NCBI GenBank assembly: GCA_028826165.1
Contig: JAPDFW010000044.1
Coordinates: forward strand, 174,001-238,000
Length of the DNA stretch: 64,000 bases
Origin: Anaeramoeba ignava
Taxonomy: Eukaryota; Metamonada; Anaeramoebidae
Direction: 5' to 3'
Shown here: in pieces, positions 21,989 through 33,900 of the stretch
Position numbering within the stretch: the stretch's first letter is position 1
How the letters are laid out: each line of letters opens with the position of its first letter
Position numbers and translations under genes: made by a program
Notes under the pieces: model-generated
Seen by the model: the letters and a program-made list of their open reading frames with translations, nothing else
Told to the model about the DNA's origin: nothing
The model's database searches: none

Positions 21989-24900
21989 TAAAGGAAATGA
22001 GTTTCACAATGATATTCTCCACAAGAAGGACAAACCTAAAATTAAATTAATAAATAAAATAATAAAATTAGAATTGAAAAAAAAAAAGAGAATAAAATTA
22101 TGATTAAAAAAATTTTTTTTTACATTAACACCTCTTCCACTATTAGAGCAATTTGTGCAGAAAACATAATGACAATCCTAAAAAAAATAATTTAAAATAA
22201 TTTAGAATAAATTTAGAATAAAATAATTTCCAATTACAAGAAATAATTAAAATATTATTTCAGAATAATTTCCAATTACAAGAAATAATTTAAAATATAA
22301 TTTAAAATAATTTTAAAATATTTATAAAAGAAAATATTATTTAAAATAAATTTTAGAATAAAATAATTTCCAATTACAAGAAATATTATAAAATAATATT
22401 ATTTCAAATAATTTCCAATTATTTAAAATATTAAAATAATTTAAAAAAAGAAATTACAAGAAATATTGAAAATATTTAAAAAGAAATATTAAAAATAATA
22501 ATTTAGAATAAAATAATTTCCAATTACAAGAAATATTAAAAATATTTAAAAAGAAATATTAAAAATAATTTAGAAAGAAATATTTAAAATATTAAAAATA
22601 ATTTAAAAGAAATATTGTAAATATTATTTAAAATATTTTATATATTTACAGGACAGCAACGAATATTAGCTCCACTTGTATGACATCTCTTGCAAGATCC
22701 AAATTTGGAAATAAGATTATTAAGCGTATCCTTTCTTTGTTTTTCTTCTCTTTCCTTTTGAAGTCTTTCTTGTTCAGCTTCCTTATATCTTTGGATATAT
22801 TTTTGAGAAGCATGAAACATAGCACACCAAACAACACAGAAAGGAGGAACATTTCCTGAAGATTGAGTAGCTTCGACTAATTTCTTAACAGTATCAAACT
22901 TCTCCCAATTAAGACGATGAGGATATTCTTCAGTATCAAATTTAAGATGAAGAGGCCAACCGAGTTGATGACCCCAATAGAAATCAGTACCATTAAATTC
23001 ACCCCAACCATGAGCACCAGTCTCACTGACCAAATCAAGAGTGCCTGATCTCTCTGAGCGCTGTAGTTTGAAAGAGAGACCGATATAGGCTCCATCGAGA
23101 CAAGTCAAGGTGCCATCTTTTGTGTATTTCCACTTTCCAGAATCGGGTGTTTGGATCACACCGTCATCAAACGGTTCTTTGAATTTTTTCTCAAGTTCAA
23201 TTGCGAGATTGACTTTGCGCATTCTTTCTTCTTCTGCTTTTCTCTTGCGCTCTTCTTCCTCGCGTCTGCGGCGATCTTCTACTTCTTGTTTAATAGCCAC
23301 GCATTGTTTTTTGATGTCATCCAAATATCCTGTATTTGGATAAACTTTTTCATACTCGGAAATAAACCGATCGCCAGACTCATAACTACCGTCTTTGTAA
23401 TAAAGAACTGCCCATTTCTTTGTTGTCTCTAAGAAATGGTTCTGTGCGGTGATGAAAGAAGCATCGAGTTGTTTTATAATCATGTCAACTTCGGGATGAT
23501 TGTCGGGTCGCATTCGTTTCACTTCTTCCGCTTTTCCTTTTGTATATTCGAACCATGAGATCACTGTTGGCCACATTGACGAGTGGGACATTCCAGAAAG
23601 ACGTGGTCCGCCCCACATAAAAGCATTGCTTCGCATTAAAACATTATCGAAAGAAATGGAGCAATTTTTTGCATCTGAAGATTCGATCGCATTCTCAACT
23701 ACACCTGCGCCTCCTGCCACGCAAGGCCCATAAATAGAAGCAACAGAGAATGCGTAGTTGCATTTTTCAACAGCTTCGTTTTTTTTTTGTGGAAGTATTT
23801 GTCGTAATTTTGCGATGGATTCTTTGACAAGTGCAATGCCAGCATGTTCTGGATCTGCTGATTCAAGTTTCTCAAGCTCTCTCTCTAACCGAGTGATATG
23901 AGACGAAACCTTATCGTAATGATCAACGAACTGATCAGCGAGATTGCGATGCATTTGGGTTTCTCCGGTTGTAGACACTTCCTCGATCGAGTTTTTTGCC
24001 TCGTCCATGAGACTGTTTATTTGCTTGCTTGTCTCGTTGATTCCTTTAAGTGCGGTTTGCACTTGTTGTGGAAGTTTCCAATGAACCTCGAAAATGGGCG
24101 CATATTCTTCTACTGGTTCAGGAACTCGTCCAATCATCTTGAGACATATGGTGTCGAATTTCACTAATGTATCACGGACATTTTGGATATGAATGTAGTT
24201 TTGACGTAAAGGAAGTGATTTTGTGATGAAAGGTGTAAGATCTCGAGGCACTTTGAAAGCTCCGGTTTGGTTTAAAGCTTCTGTAATTGGATCCAAATAC
24301 TTGTGGAGATCTTTTTCTTGATAAGAACTCAATTTAACTTGTATTTGGTTGTTAGAGCTGTCAATTTCAGATGTCAATTTCATAACGGCATTGACAGTTG
24401 GATATTCCACTCTCAAAGGATGAACTAATTTCTGGATTTTAAGTACATATGCACATGCAGCGCTATTGTCATTTTGTGCAAATGCTTGTTTTAAGAGATT
24501 TGACAGTGGCATGATTTTACCCGAAATTTCCTTCGCCTTTTCATTTGCAATCACCTCACCAAGATCTGTTTCACAACGATGAAGAGCAGTATCGGCCTTG
24601 GTTAAAAGTGGTTGGGCGAGATTGTGTGAACCGTATTTCTCGCGCAACGGAGCAATGACTGTTAGCAAAGCCTCTCTTTTGCGAACAATTGCATTCACGT
24701 CACTTTTGTTCATTGCGTCTTCAAAGAATCTAATAGCACTTTCAACACGAGTTTTCTGTTCGTTGATCTCCATTTCTGCAATCAATTCTCCCATTGAGTC
24801 TTCAACTTGCTTGATCAACGCTTGACTTTTGGTAATCCACTCTTCTGCGTCTTTGTGTTGAGAAAATTCCTGGAGAGGATTAAGTTTTTCCTCAAGTTGT

Positions 24901-27110
24901 TTTTGATAAATTTGAACTTTTGCCACTGATTTTTGTTTAAAAGCGCTTTCGAGCCAAGAAAATGTTGATTTCACACCAGGAAGAAGACGGTTCACTTCCT
25001 TTTCTGTGATTAATTCGCCAAGTTCGGTTTCCAATCTCTGTAAAAGAGCATCTACTTTTGAAAGAGTATTTTTGACATCACTTTCTTCTTCATATCGTCT
25101 CAACGGATTTGCAGCTTGAACCAATTGCTCGCGGTATTTGACAACATTATCCACATTCTTCTGTTTGATTGCAGATTCGAGCCAGCTCATGATGCCGTTT
25201 ATTGGTTGCGAATATTGTTTTATCTCTAACTGTTTGATGATTACTCCCAATTGTTTTTCCACTTCCTCTAAAAGCTTATCAGTCTCATCAAGGAATTTCT
25301 TTGCTTTCTCGTGATCGGCATGAGCTTCTCTCAGAGGAATCACCGCCTCCTCAAGTTGCTTTCTGTATTCGCTTGCCTTCTGTGCTTCACTTCTTGAAAG
25401 TGTACTTTGCAGCCATGATTTGATCGAAGTGCATTTTTGTATGATTTTATCCACTTCTTGATCTTCAATAATTACTCCCAATTCAGCCTCCACTTTTTCA
25501 AGAATAGGATCGACTTCTTTCTCAATGAATTCCTGCGCCATTTTGTTTTCTCCGAACTGACTTCTTAACGGAATAGCAGCTTCTTCTAATTTTTGTCTGT
25601 AATTACTGGCTTTTTCTGCTTCTTTCCGTTGAAGTGCGCTGTTCAACCAAGAGAGTTGTGATTTGCATCCATGAATCACTTTTTCAACCTCTTTGTCTTC
25701 GATCCATTTTGGGGCTTCTTCGTGAATTTTGTCAAGTATATCTTGAGTATCCTTAATAAATCCTGCAAGTGATTGTTCATCTCCATATTTTTGCATAAAT
25801 TGTTCCCAATCGCTTTGGAAATCTGCTGCTTTTTTCAATGAGTTTTCTGCCTCTTTTTTTGTGTAGCAATTCTTGATCCAATAGAATGTGTTTTCGATCT
25901 TTTTCTTGTCTGTTTCTAATTCTTTTTGTTTTACTTGTGATTCTGCATCTCCTTCAATTGTTTTCTCAAATTCGTGAAATTCATCAAGAAATTTCTTCAC
26001 ATCTGGTATTGCTTCAAATTTCGGTTCGGAAAGAAGTGGTTGTGCTTTTTCTTTGCATTCTGTCCAATATTTTAGTGCTTTTTCTGGTTCTTTTCTTTTG
26101 AGTGCTGATTGAGACCAACCAAGTGCACCGTTTGCTTGTCTTAAAATTTCTTTTGCTGTTTTTTCCTTTTTTTTTAAAATTTTGATTTAAATTTTGATTT
26201 AAATTTTGAAATAAATTTTAAATTGAATTTTGATTTTGAATTTAAAATGAATTTTGAAATGAATTTTAATTTGAATTTGATTTTAAATTGAATTTTAATT
26301 TTAATTTTGATTTGAATTTAAAATGAATTTTAATTTTGAATTGAATATTAATATTAATTTTAAAATGAATTTTAATTTTAAAATGAATTTTAATTTTAAA
26401 ATGAATTTTAATTTTAATTTTGATTTTAAAATGAATTTTGATTTTGAATTTTAAAATAAATTTTGATTTTAATTTTGAATTTAAAATGAATTTTTATTTT
26501 GATTTTAATTTTAAATTGATTTTGATTTTAATATTAATTTTGATTTTGATTTTGATTTTGATTTTGAATTTAATTTTGAATTTAATTTTAAAATGAATTT
26601 TAAATTGAATTTTAATTTTGATTTTAATTTTGATTTTGAATTTAAAATGAATATTGATTTTAATTTTGATTTTGATTTTAAATTTAATTTTAATATTGAT
26701 TTTGATTTTGATTTTGATTTTAAAATGAATTTTGAAATTGATTTTAAATTGAATTTTGATTTTAAATTTAATTTTAATATTGATTTTGATTTTGATTTTG
26801 ATTTTAAAATGAATTTTGAAATTGATTTTAAATTGAATTTTGATTTTAATTTGATTTTAAATTGAATTTTGATTTTAAATTAAATATTCACCATTTCAAA
26901 AAAAAATCATCCATTCTTTTCCAAACTTTTTCTTGACTTAAATTTCTGACCTTTTTCATTCTTTTCAAAAACATCACCATTCTTTTCCAAATATTCCTTA
27001 CTTTCCTTAACATATCTTTGAACTGAAGCAAGATTCTTTCTTTTAACACCTGATTCCATCCATCCTAATTTTGATTCTAATTCTTTTTGATTTTTCTTTT
27101 GATTTTTGTT
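21989..27110 (-). CDS. Large unrecognised protein with ~77-residue helical repeats and a Cys-rich C terminus (5' end not found)
   Basis: I do not recognise this family. The exons I can support are 27110 to about 26950, about 26165-22650, 22177-22130 and 22036-21989. The last two are 48 nt each and join in frame. At least eight repeats of about 77 residues follow the pattern SWL-SAL-RKE-EKA-YR-LE-A-PLR, then a helix ending E-LG. After a helical linker comes a Glu/Arg-rich coil, then a unique Trp/Gly-rich domain ('GAHGWGEFNGTDFYWG'). The tail has about ten Cys in C-x2-C pairs plus His, split over the last three exons, and is probably a zinc-binding fold. The DNA of the main exon is visibly richer in G+C and uses CGC, CGA and GCG codons that are rare elsewhere, which suggests high expression or a different history. 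No start codon was located upstream. Confidence 0.7.
26170..26885 (-). repeat. TTTTGATTTTAATTTT microsatellite in an intron of the 77-residue-repeat gene
   Basis: This is a degenerate array of TTTTGA, TTTTAA and AAATGAATTTT units between two recognisable coding segments of the minus-strand gene. The A-rich complement is therefore in the sense strand, as in other introns here. The splice sites at both ends are not certain. Confidence 0.75.
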
Positions 27111-27700
27111 TTTTTGATTTTTGTTTTGATTTTAATTTAAATTTTTCCATTTTCTTTTTATAATTTAATTTTTGAAATGAAATTTTGATTTTTTTAATTT
27201 TTGATTTTGATTAAATAATTGTTAATTTTTAATATCTTTTCTTTTTTTTTTAACCAACTAATTTTTAAATTAAAAATTGTTTTAAATTTTTTTTTTTGAT
27301 TTTTATTTTATAATTTACCTTTTTTAATTTGAATTTTTCTTTTTTGAATTGAAATTGGATTTTATTCTTTTTCTTTTATTTAAATTTGATTAAAAATTAA
27401 AAATTTAAAATTTTTTTAAATTTTATTTTAATTAAAAATTTGACAGGTTTTCTTTTAATAACTTTTATTCTTATTCTTTTTATTCTTTTTATTCTTTTTA
27501 AATTTTGAAAAATTTTTTTTGATTCTTTTTTATTCATTTTTAAATTTTAAAAATAAATTTAATAAATTTAGAAATTTTGATTTTTTAATAAATTTTTAAA
27601 ATGAATTTTTGATTTTTTTTAAAATGAATTTTGATTTTAATTTAATATTTTAATTTTTAAAATTTTTAAAATTAATTTAATTTAATTTTATAAAATTAAA
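27111..27700. other. A/T-rich stretch with no gene recognised
   Basis: This stretch holds homopolymer-rich A/T sequence with TTCTTTTTATTC and TTTGATTTT runs. It may contain the missing 5' part of the minus-strand gene ending at 27110, but I could not find a credible start codon or exon. Confidence 0.5.
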
Positions 27701-30700
27701 TATTATTAATTAAAATAATTAAAATTAATAATATTTTATTTAATTAAAATTAATTTTTATTTAAATTTAAACTTAAAAATAATTTAATTTAGAAATAATC
27801 CAAAATATAAAATTATAATAAATTTTAAATAAAATTAAATTAAAATAATTCTTTTCCAAATAATATTTTATTTATTAAATATTTTAATTAATTTTATATT
27901 TAAAAAATTAAATCATTTTTAAATAATAATTTAATTTAGAAATAATCCAAAATATAAAATATAATAAATTTATAAATAAATATTAAATTAAAATAATTAA
28001 AATTAATAATATTTTAGTATTTATTAAATATTTTAATTAATTTTATATTTAAAATTAAATCATTTTTAAATAATAATTTAATTTGAAATAATTCAAAATA
28101 TAAAAATAATTATAAATTTTAAATTAAAAATTTAAAATAAAAATAAATTTTTCATCCATAAAATTTTTAAAATTTTAATATTTTGGATTTATTAAAAATT
28201 TAAAATTTTTGTTAATTCATAAATATTTTAATAATTTTTATTTTAATTAAATAAATAATAATTTAATTTTTCCAAAATATTTATAATAAATAAATAAAAT
28301 TATTAATATAAATAATTAAAATAAATAATATTTTATTTATTAAATATTTTAATTAATTTTATTTAAATTAAATCATTTTTAAATAATAATTTAATTTAGA
28401 AATAATCCAAAATTTTTGCTTTTTAAATTTTGTTATAAAATAATTTAAATTAATGATTTTATTTATTATTAAATTTTTAATTAATTTTTATAATTAAATC
28501 ATATTTAAATAATAATTTAATTTAGAAATAATCCGCAAGAAATATAAAATATAATAAATTTATTTTAAAATTGAATAAAAAAATAAAAAAAATATTTTAT
28601 TTATTAAATAAAATTTTTATTTTTTAAATACTTTTTATTTAATTTTTAATTTAAAATTCCAAGGTTTAAATTTTAAATAAAAATTAAAATAATTAAAATT
28701 AATAATATTTTAATTTATTAAATATTTTTAATTATTTTTAAAATTAAATTCATTTTTAAATAATAATTTAATTTAGAAATAATCCAAAATATAAAATAAA
28801 AAAAATTAAATAAATATTTTTAAAATCATTAAAATTAATAATATTTTATTTATTAAATATTTTAATTAATTTTTAATAATAATTTAATTTAGAAATAATC
28901 CAAAATATAAAATATAAAAATTTAAATTTATAAATAAATATTAAATTAAAATAATTAAATTTTTAATAATATTTTTTATTTATTAAATATTTTAATTAAT
29001 TTTATATTTAAAATTAAATCATTTTTAAATAATAATTTAATTTAGAAATAATCCAAAATATAAAAATATAATAAATTTATAAATAAATATTAAATAAATT
29101 AAAAATAATTAAAAAATAAAAATAATATTTTATTTATTAAATATTTTAATTAATTTTATATTTAAAATTAAATCATTTTTAAATAATAATTTAATTTAGA
29201 ATTAATTCAAAAATATAAAAAAAAATAAATTTATAAAAAATAAATATTAGGGCGGAATTAAAAAATAATTAAAAATAATAATTTTATTTTATTAAATATT
29301 TTAATTAATTTTTATTTTAAAATTAAATCATTTTTAAATAATAATTTAATTTAGAAATAATCCAAAATATAAAATATAATAAATTTATAAATAAATATTT
29401 TAATTAAAATAATTAAAATTAATAATATTTTATTTATTAAATATTTTAATTAATTTTTTATTTAAAATTAAATCATTTTTAAATAATAATTTAATTTAGA
29501 AATAATCCAAAATAAAAAAATATAATAAATTTATAAATAAATATTAAATTAAAATAATTAAAATTAATAATATTTTATTTATTAAATATTTTAATTAATT
29601 TTTTATTTAAAATTAAATCATTTTTAAATAATAATTTAATTTAGAAATAATCCAAAATATAAAATATAATAAATTTATAAATAAATATTAAATTAAAATA
29701 ATTAAAATAAATAATATTTTATTTATTAAATATTTTAATTAATTTTATATTTAAAAATTAAATCATTTTTAATTTAATAATTTAATTTAGAAATAATAGA
29801 AATAATCCAAAATATAAAATATAATAAATTTATAAATAAATATTAAATTAAAATAATTAAAATTAATAATATTTTATTTATTAAATATTTTAATTAATTT
29901 TTATTTAAAATTAAATCATTTTTAAATAATAATTTAATTTAGAAATAATTCAAAATATAAAATAAAATAAATTTATAAATAAATATTAAATTAAAATAAT
30001 TAAAATTAATAATATTTTATTTATTAAATATTTTAATTAATTTTATATTTAAAATTAAATCATTTTTAAATAATAATTTAATTTAGAAATAATCCAAAAT
30101 ATAAAATAAAATAAATTTATAAATAAATATTAAATTAAAATAATTAAAATTAATAATATTTTATTTATTAAATATTTTAATTAATTTTATATTTAAAATT
30201 AAATCATTTTTAAATAATAATTTAATTTAGAAATAATCCAAAAATATAAAATAAAATAAATTTATAAATAAATATTAAATTAAAATAATTAAAATTAATA
30301 ATATTTTATTTATTAAATATTTTAATTAATTTTATATTTAAAATTAAATCATTTTTAAATAATAATTTAATTTAGAAATAATCCAAAATATAAAAATATA
30401 ATAAATTTATAAATAAATATTAAATTAAAATAATTAAAATTAATAATATTTTATTTATTAAATATTTTAATTAATTTTATATTTAAAAATTAAATCATTT
30501 TTAAATAATAATTTAATTTAGAAATAATCCAAAATATAAAATAAAATAAATTTATAAATAAATATTAAATTAAAATAATTAAAATTAATAATATTTTATT
30601 TATTAAATATTTTAATTAATTTTATATTTAAAATTAAATCATTTTTAAATAATAATTTAATTTAGAAATAATCCAAAATATAAAAATAAAAATAAATTTA

Positions 30701-33065
30701 TAAATAAATATTAATATAAAATAATTAAAATTAATAATATTTTATTTATTAAATATTTTAATTAATTTTATTTAAAATTAAATCATTTTTAAATAATAAT
30801 TTAATTTAGAAATAATCCAAAATATAAAATATAATAAATTTATAAATAAATAATAAATTAAAATAATTAAAATTAATAATATTTTATTTATTAAATATTT
30901 TAATTAATTTTATATTTAAAATTAAATCATTTTTAAATAATAATTTAATTTAGAAATAATCCAAAATATAAAATAAAATAAATTTATAAATAAATATTAA
31001 ATTAAAATAATTAAAATTAATAATATTTTATTTATTAAATATTTTTAATTAATTTTATATTTATAATTAAATCATTTTTAAATAATAATTTAATTTAGAA
31101 ATAATCCAAAATATAAAATAAAATAAATTTATAAATAAATAATAAATTAAAATAATTAAAATTAAATAATATTTTATTTATTAAATATTTTAATTAATTT
31201 TATATTTAAAATTAAATCATTTTTAAATAATAATTTAATTTAGAAATAATCCAAAATATAAAATATAATAAATTTATAAATAAATATTAAATTAAAATAA
31301 TTAAAATTAATAATATTTTATTTATTAAATATTTTAATTAATTTTATATTTAAAATTAAATCATTTTTAAATAATAATTTAATTTAGAAATAATCCAAAA
31401 TATAAAATATAATAAATTTATAAATAAAAAATTAAATATAAAATTAATTTAAAAATAATTTTTTTTTTATTTAAATATTTTAATTAATTTTTATATTTAA
31501 AATAATTAAATCATTTTTAAATAATAATTTAATTTAGAAATAATCCAAAATATAAAATAAAATAAATTTATAAATAAATAATAAATTAAAAATAATTAAA
31601 ATTAATAATATTTTATTTATTAAATATTTTAATTAATTTTATATTTAAAATTAAATCATTTTTAAATAATAATTTAATTTAGAAATAATCCAAAATATAA
31701 AATAAAATAAATTTATAAATAAATAATAAATTAAAATAATTAAAATTAATAATATTTTATTTATTAAATATTTTAATTAATTTTATATTTAAAATTAAAT
31801 CATTTTTAAATAATAATTTAATTTAGAAATAATCCAAAATATAAAATATAATAAATTTATAAATAAATAATAAATTAAAATAATTAAAATTAATAATATT
31901 TTATTTATTAAATATTTTAATTAATTTTATATTTAAAATTAAATCATTTTTAAATAATAATTTAATTTAAAAATAATGGAATAAAAAATATAAAAATAAA
32001 ATAAATTTATAAATAAATATTAAATTAAAATAATTAAAATTAATAATATTTTATTTATTAAATATTTTAATTAATTTTATATTTAAAATTAAATCATTTT
32101 TAAATAATAATTTAATTTAGAAATAATCCAAAATATAAAATAAAATAAATTTATAAATAAATATTAATATAAAATAATTAAAATTAATAATATTTTTTAT
32201 TTATTAAATATTTTAATTAATTTTATATTTAAAATTAAATCATTTTTAAATAATAATTTAATTTAGAAATAATCCAAAATATAATAAATTTATAAATAAA
32301 TTTAAAATTAAATTAAAATAATTCAAAATAAAAAAATAAAATTTTATTTTATTAAAAATAAAATTTTAATTAAATTTTTTTATTTTTTAAATTAAATCAT
32401 TTTTAAATAATAATTTAATTTAGAAATAATCCAAAATATAAAATATAATAAATTTATAAATAAATATTAAATTAAAATAATTAAAATTAATAATATTTTA
32501 TTTATTAAATATTTTAATTAATTTTATATTTATAATTAAATCATTTTTAAATAATAATTTAATTTAGAAATAATCCAAAATATAAAATATAATAAATTTA
32601 TAAATAAATATTAAATTAAAATAATTAAAATTAATAATATTTTATTTATTAAATATTTTAATTAATTTTATATTTAAAATTAAATCATTTTTAAATAATA
32701 ATTTAATTTAGAAATAATCCAAAATATAAAATAAAATAAATTTATAAATAAATATTAAATTAAAATAATTAAAAATTAATAATATTTTATTTATTAAATA
32801 TTTTTAATTAATTTTTATTTAAAATTAAATCATTTTTAAATAATAATTTAATTTAGAAATAATCCAAAATATAAAAATATAATAAATTTATAAATAAATA
32901 TTAAATTAAAATAATTAAAATTAATAATATTTTATTTATTAAATATTTTAATTAATTTTATATTTATAATTAAATCATTTTTAATTAATAATTTAATTTA
33001 GAAATAATCCAAAATATAAAATATAATAAATTTATAAATAAATAATAAATTAAAATAATTAAAAA
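27700..33065. repeat. Large satellite array, about 35 copies of a ~144-bp unit
   Basis: The landmark TTTAGAAATAATCC recurs about every 144-146 bp (for example 30084, 30228, 30373 and 30519), and I count about 35 clear or slightly altered copies. Each unit continues with AAAATATAAAAT, AAATTTATAAATAAAT, TAATATTTTATTTATTAAAT and TTTTTAAATAATAATTT. Copies from about 29.3 to 33.0 kb are very uniform. Those from 27.7 to 29.3 kb are more diverged and carry small indels. There are no open frames. The unit differs from that of the 3.8-4.8 kb array, although the period is the same. Confidence 0.9.
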
Positions 33066-33142
33066 TTTGTTTAATTTGAGAAAATTGTGCTTTTAATTAA
33101 AAAATTAAAAAGAATAAAAAAGAAAAAAAGAAAAAAAGAAAA

Positions 33143-33703
33143 TCATCTCATTTTAAAGAAAATTAAACAATTAGTAATAGCCATAGCAAAAATAACAAAA
33201 CCGATAACGAAGATAGCAATAGCCTGAGAATCCTGAAGAAGAAAAGCAGGAGAACGATTAGTAAATTGGAAGGGACCAATATAACCAACAGAACCAGAAA
33301 TAGATTTAGGATAACAAATTGAACCAGGATGTTTCTGAACAGTTCCATGATTTTGACGTGTTGTTCCACAAATTTCGCACTTAAAATCAATGCATTCACC
33401 TTCCCAAAATTTTCCGTTAGCAGAATCACAAACACCACAAACAACACCAGTTTCATTGCATAAATTTGTGTTGCAAAAATTCCCTAATGCATCATCATCT
33501 TCATATTTTCTACATTTTTTGCTTGCTGTGTTGCAGTATGAATCAATATCGCAATGTGAATCGTTAGTACATCGAACGCATGTGTTACTTTCACAGTAAG
33601 GTTCGTTATCACTGTTACAATCTCCGTTATTTGTACAATATTTTTCATTTGATTTTTTGAGAATGATTAAAAAAATTATTGAAAAAATTATATATTTTTT
33701 CAT
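33143..33703 (-). CDS. Secreted-type Cys-rich single-pass membrane protein
   Basis: This protein of 186 residues begins with a clear signal peptide ('MKKYIIFSIIFLIILKK'). It has about 20 Cys in EGF-like or disulfide-knot spacing through residues 23-130 ('CTNNGDCNSDNEPYC', 'CTNDSHCDIDSYCN'). One hydrophobic helix near the C terminus ('AIAIFVIGFVIFAMAI') is followed by a short basic tail. It is therefore predicted to be a type I surface or endomembrane protein with a Cys-rich ectodomain. I recognise no specific family. The gene is divergent from the GTPase-BTB gene and borders the large satellite. Confidence 0.7.
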   Translation of the reverse strand: MKKYIIFSIIFLIILKKSNEKYCTNNGDCNSDNEPYCESNTCVRCTNDSHCDIDSYCNTASKKCRKYEDDDALGNFCNTNLCNETGVVCGVCDSANGKFWEGECIDFKCEICGTTRQNHGTVQKHPGSICYPKSISGSVGYIGPFQFTNRSPAFLLQDSQAIAIFVIGFVIFAMAITNCLIFFKMR

Positions 33704-33819
33704 TTTCGTTTTTTTCTTTAATTTTAATTTTGATTTTATTTTTAATTTTATTTTTAATTTTTAATTTTTAATTTTTGATTTTAAATTTTTGATATTTTTA
33801 AATTTTAATTTTAAAAGAG

Positions 33820-33890
33820 AAAAAAAATGAAAAAAGAAAAAATGAAAAAAAAAATAATTTTAATTTTTCATTTTTTTTCTTCTTTTTTTT
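33820..33890. promoter_or_regulatory. Bidirectional TCATTTTT-type promoter region
   Basis: AAATGAAAAAAG elements from about 33826 face the minus-strand gene ending at 33703, and TTTTTCATTTTTTTTC at 33863-33879 precedes the ATG at 33901 by about 20 bp. Both have the recurring motif in sense orientation to the gene they precede. Confidence 0.45.
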
Positions 33891-33900
33891 TAAAACAAAA

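Noticed and set aside
27700-33065. CRISPR-like array
   Set aside because: The ~144-bp units are contiguous head-to-tail copies without short repeats and unique spacers, in a eukaryotic genome.
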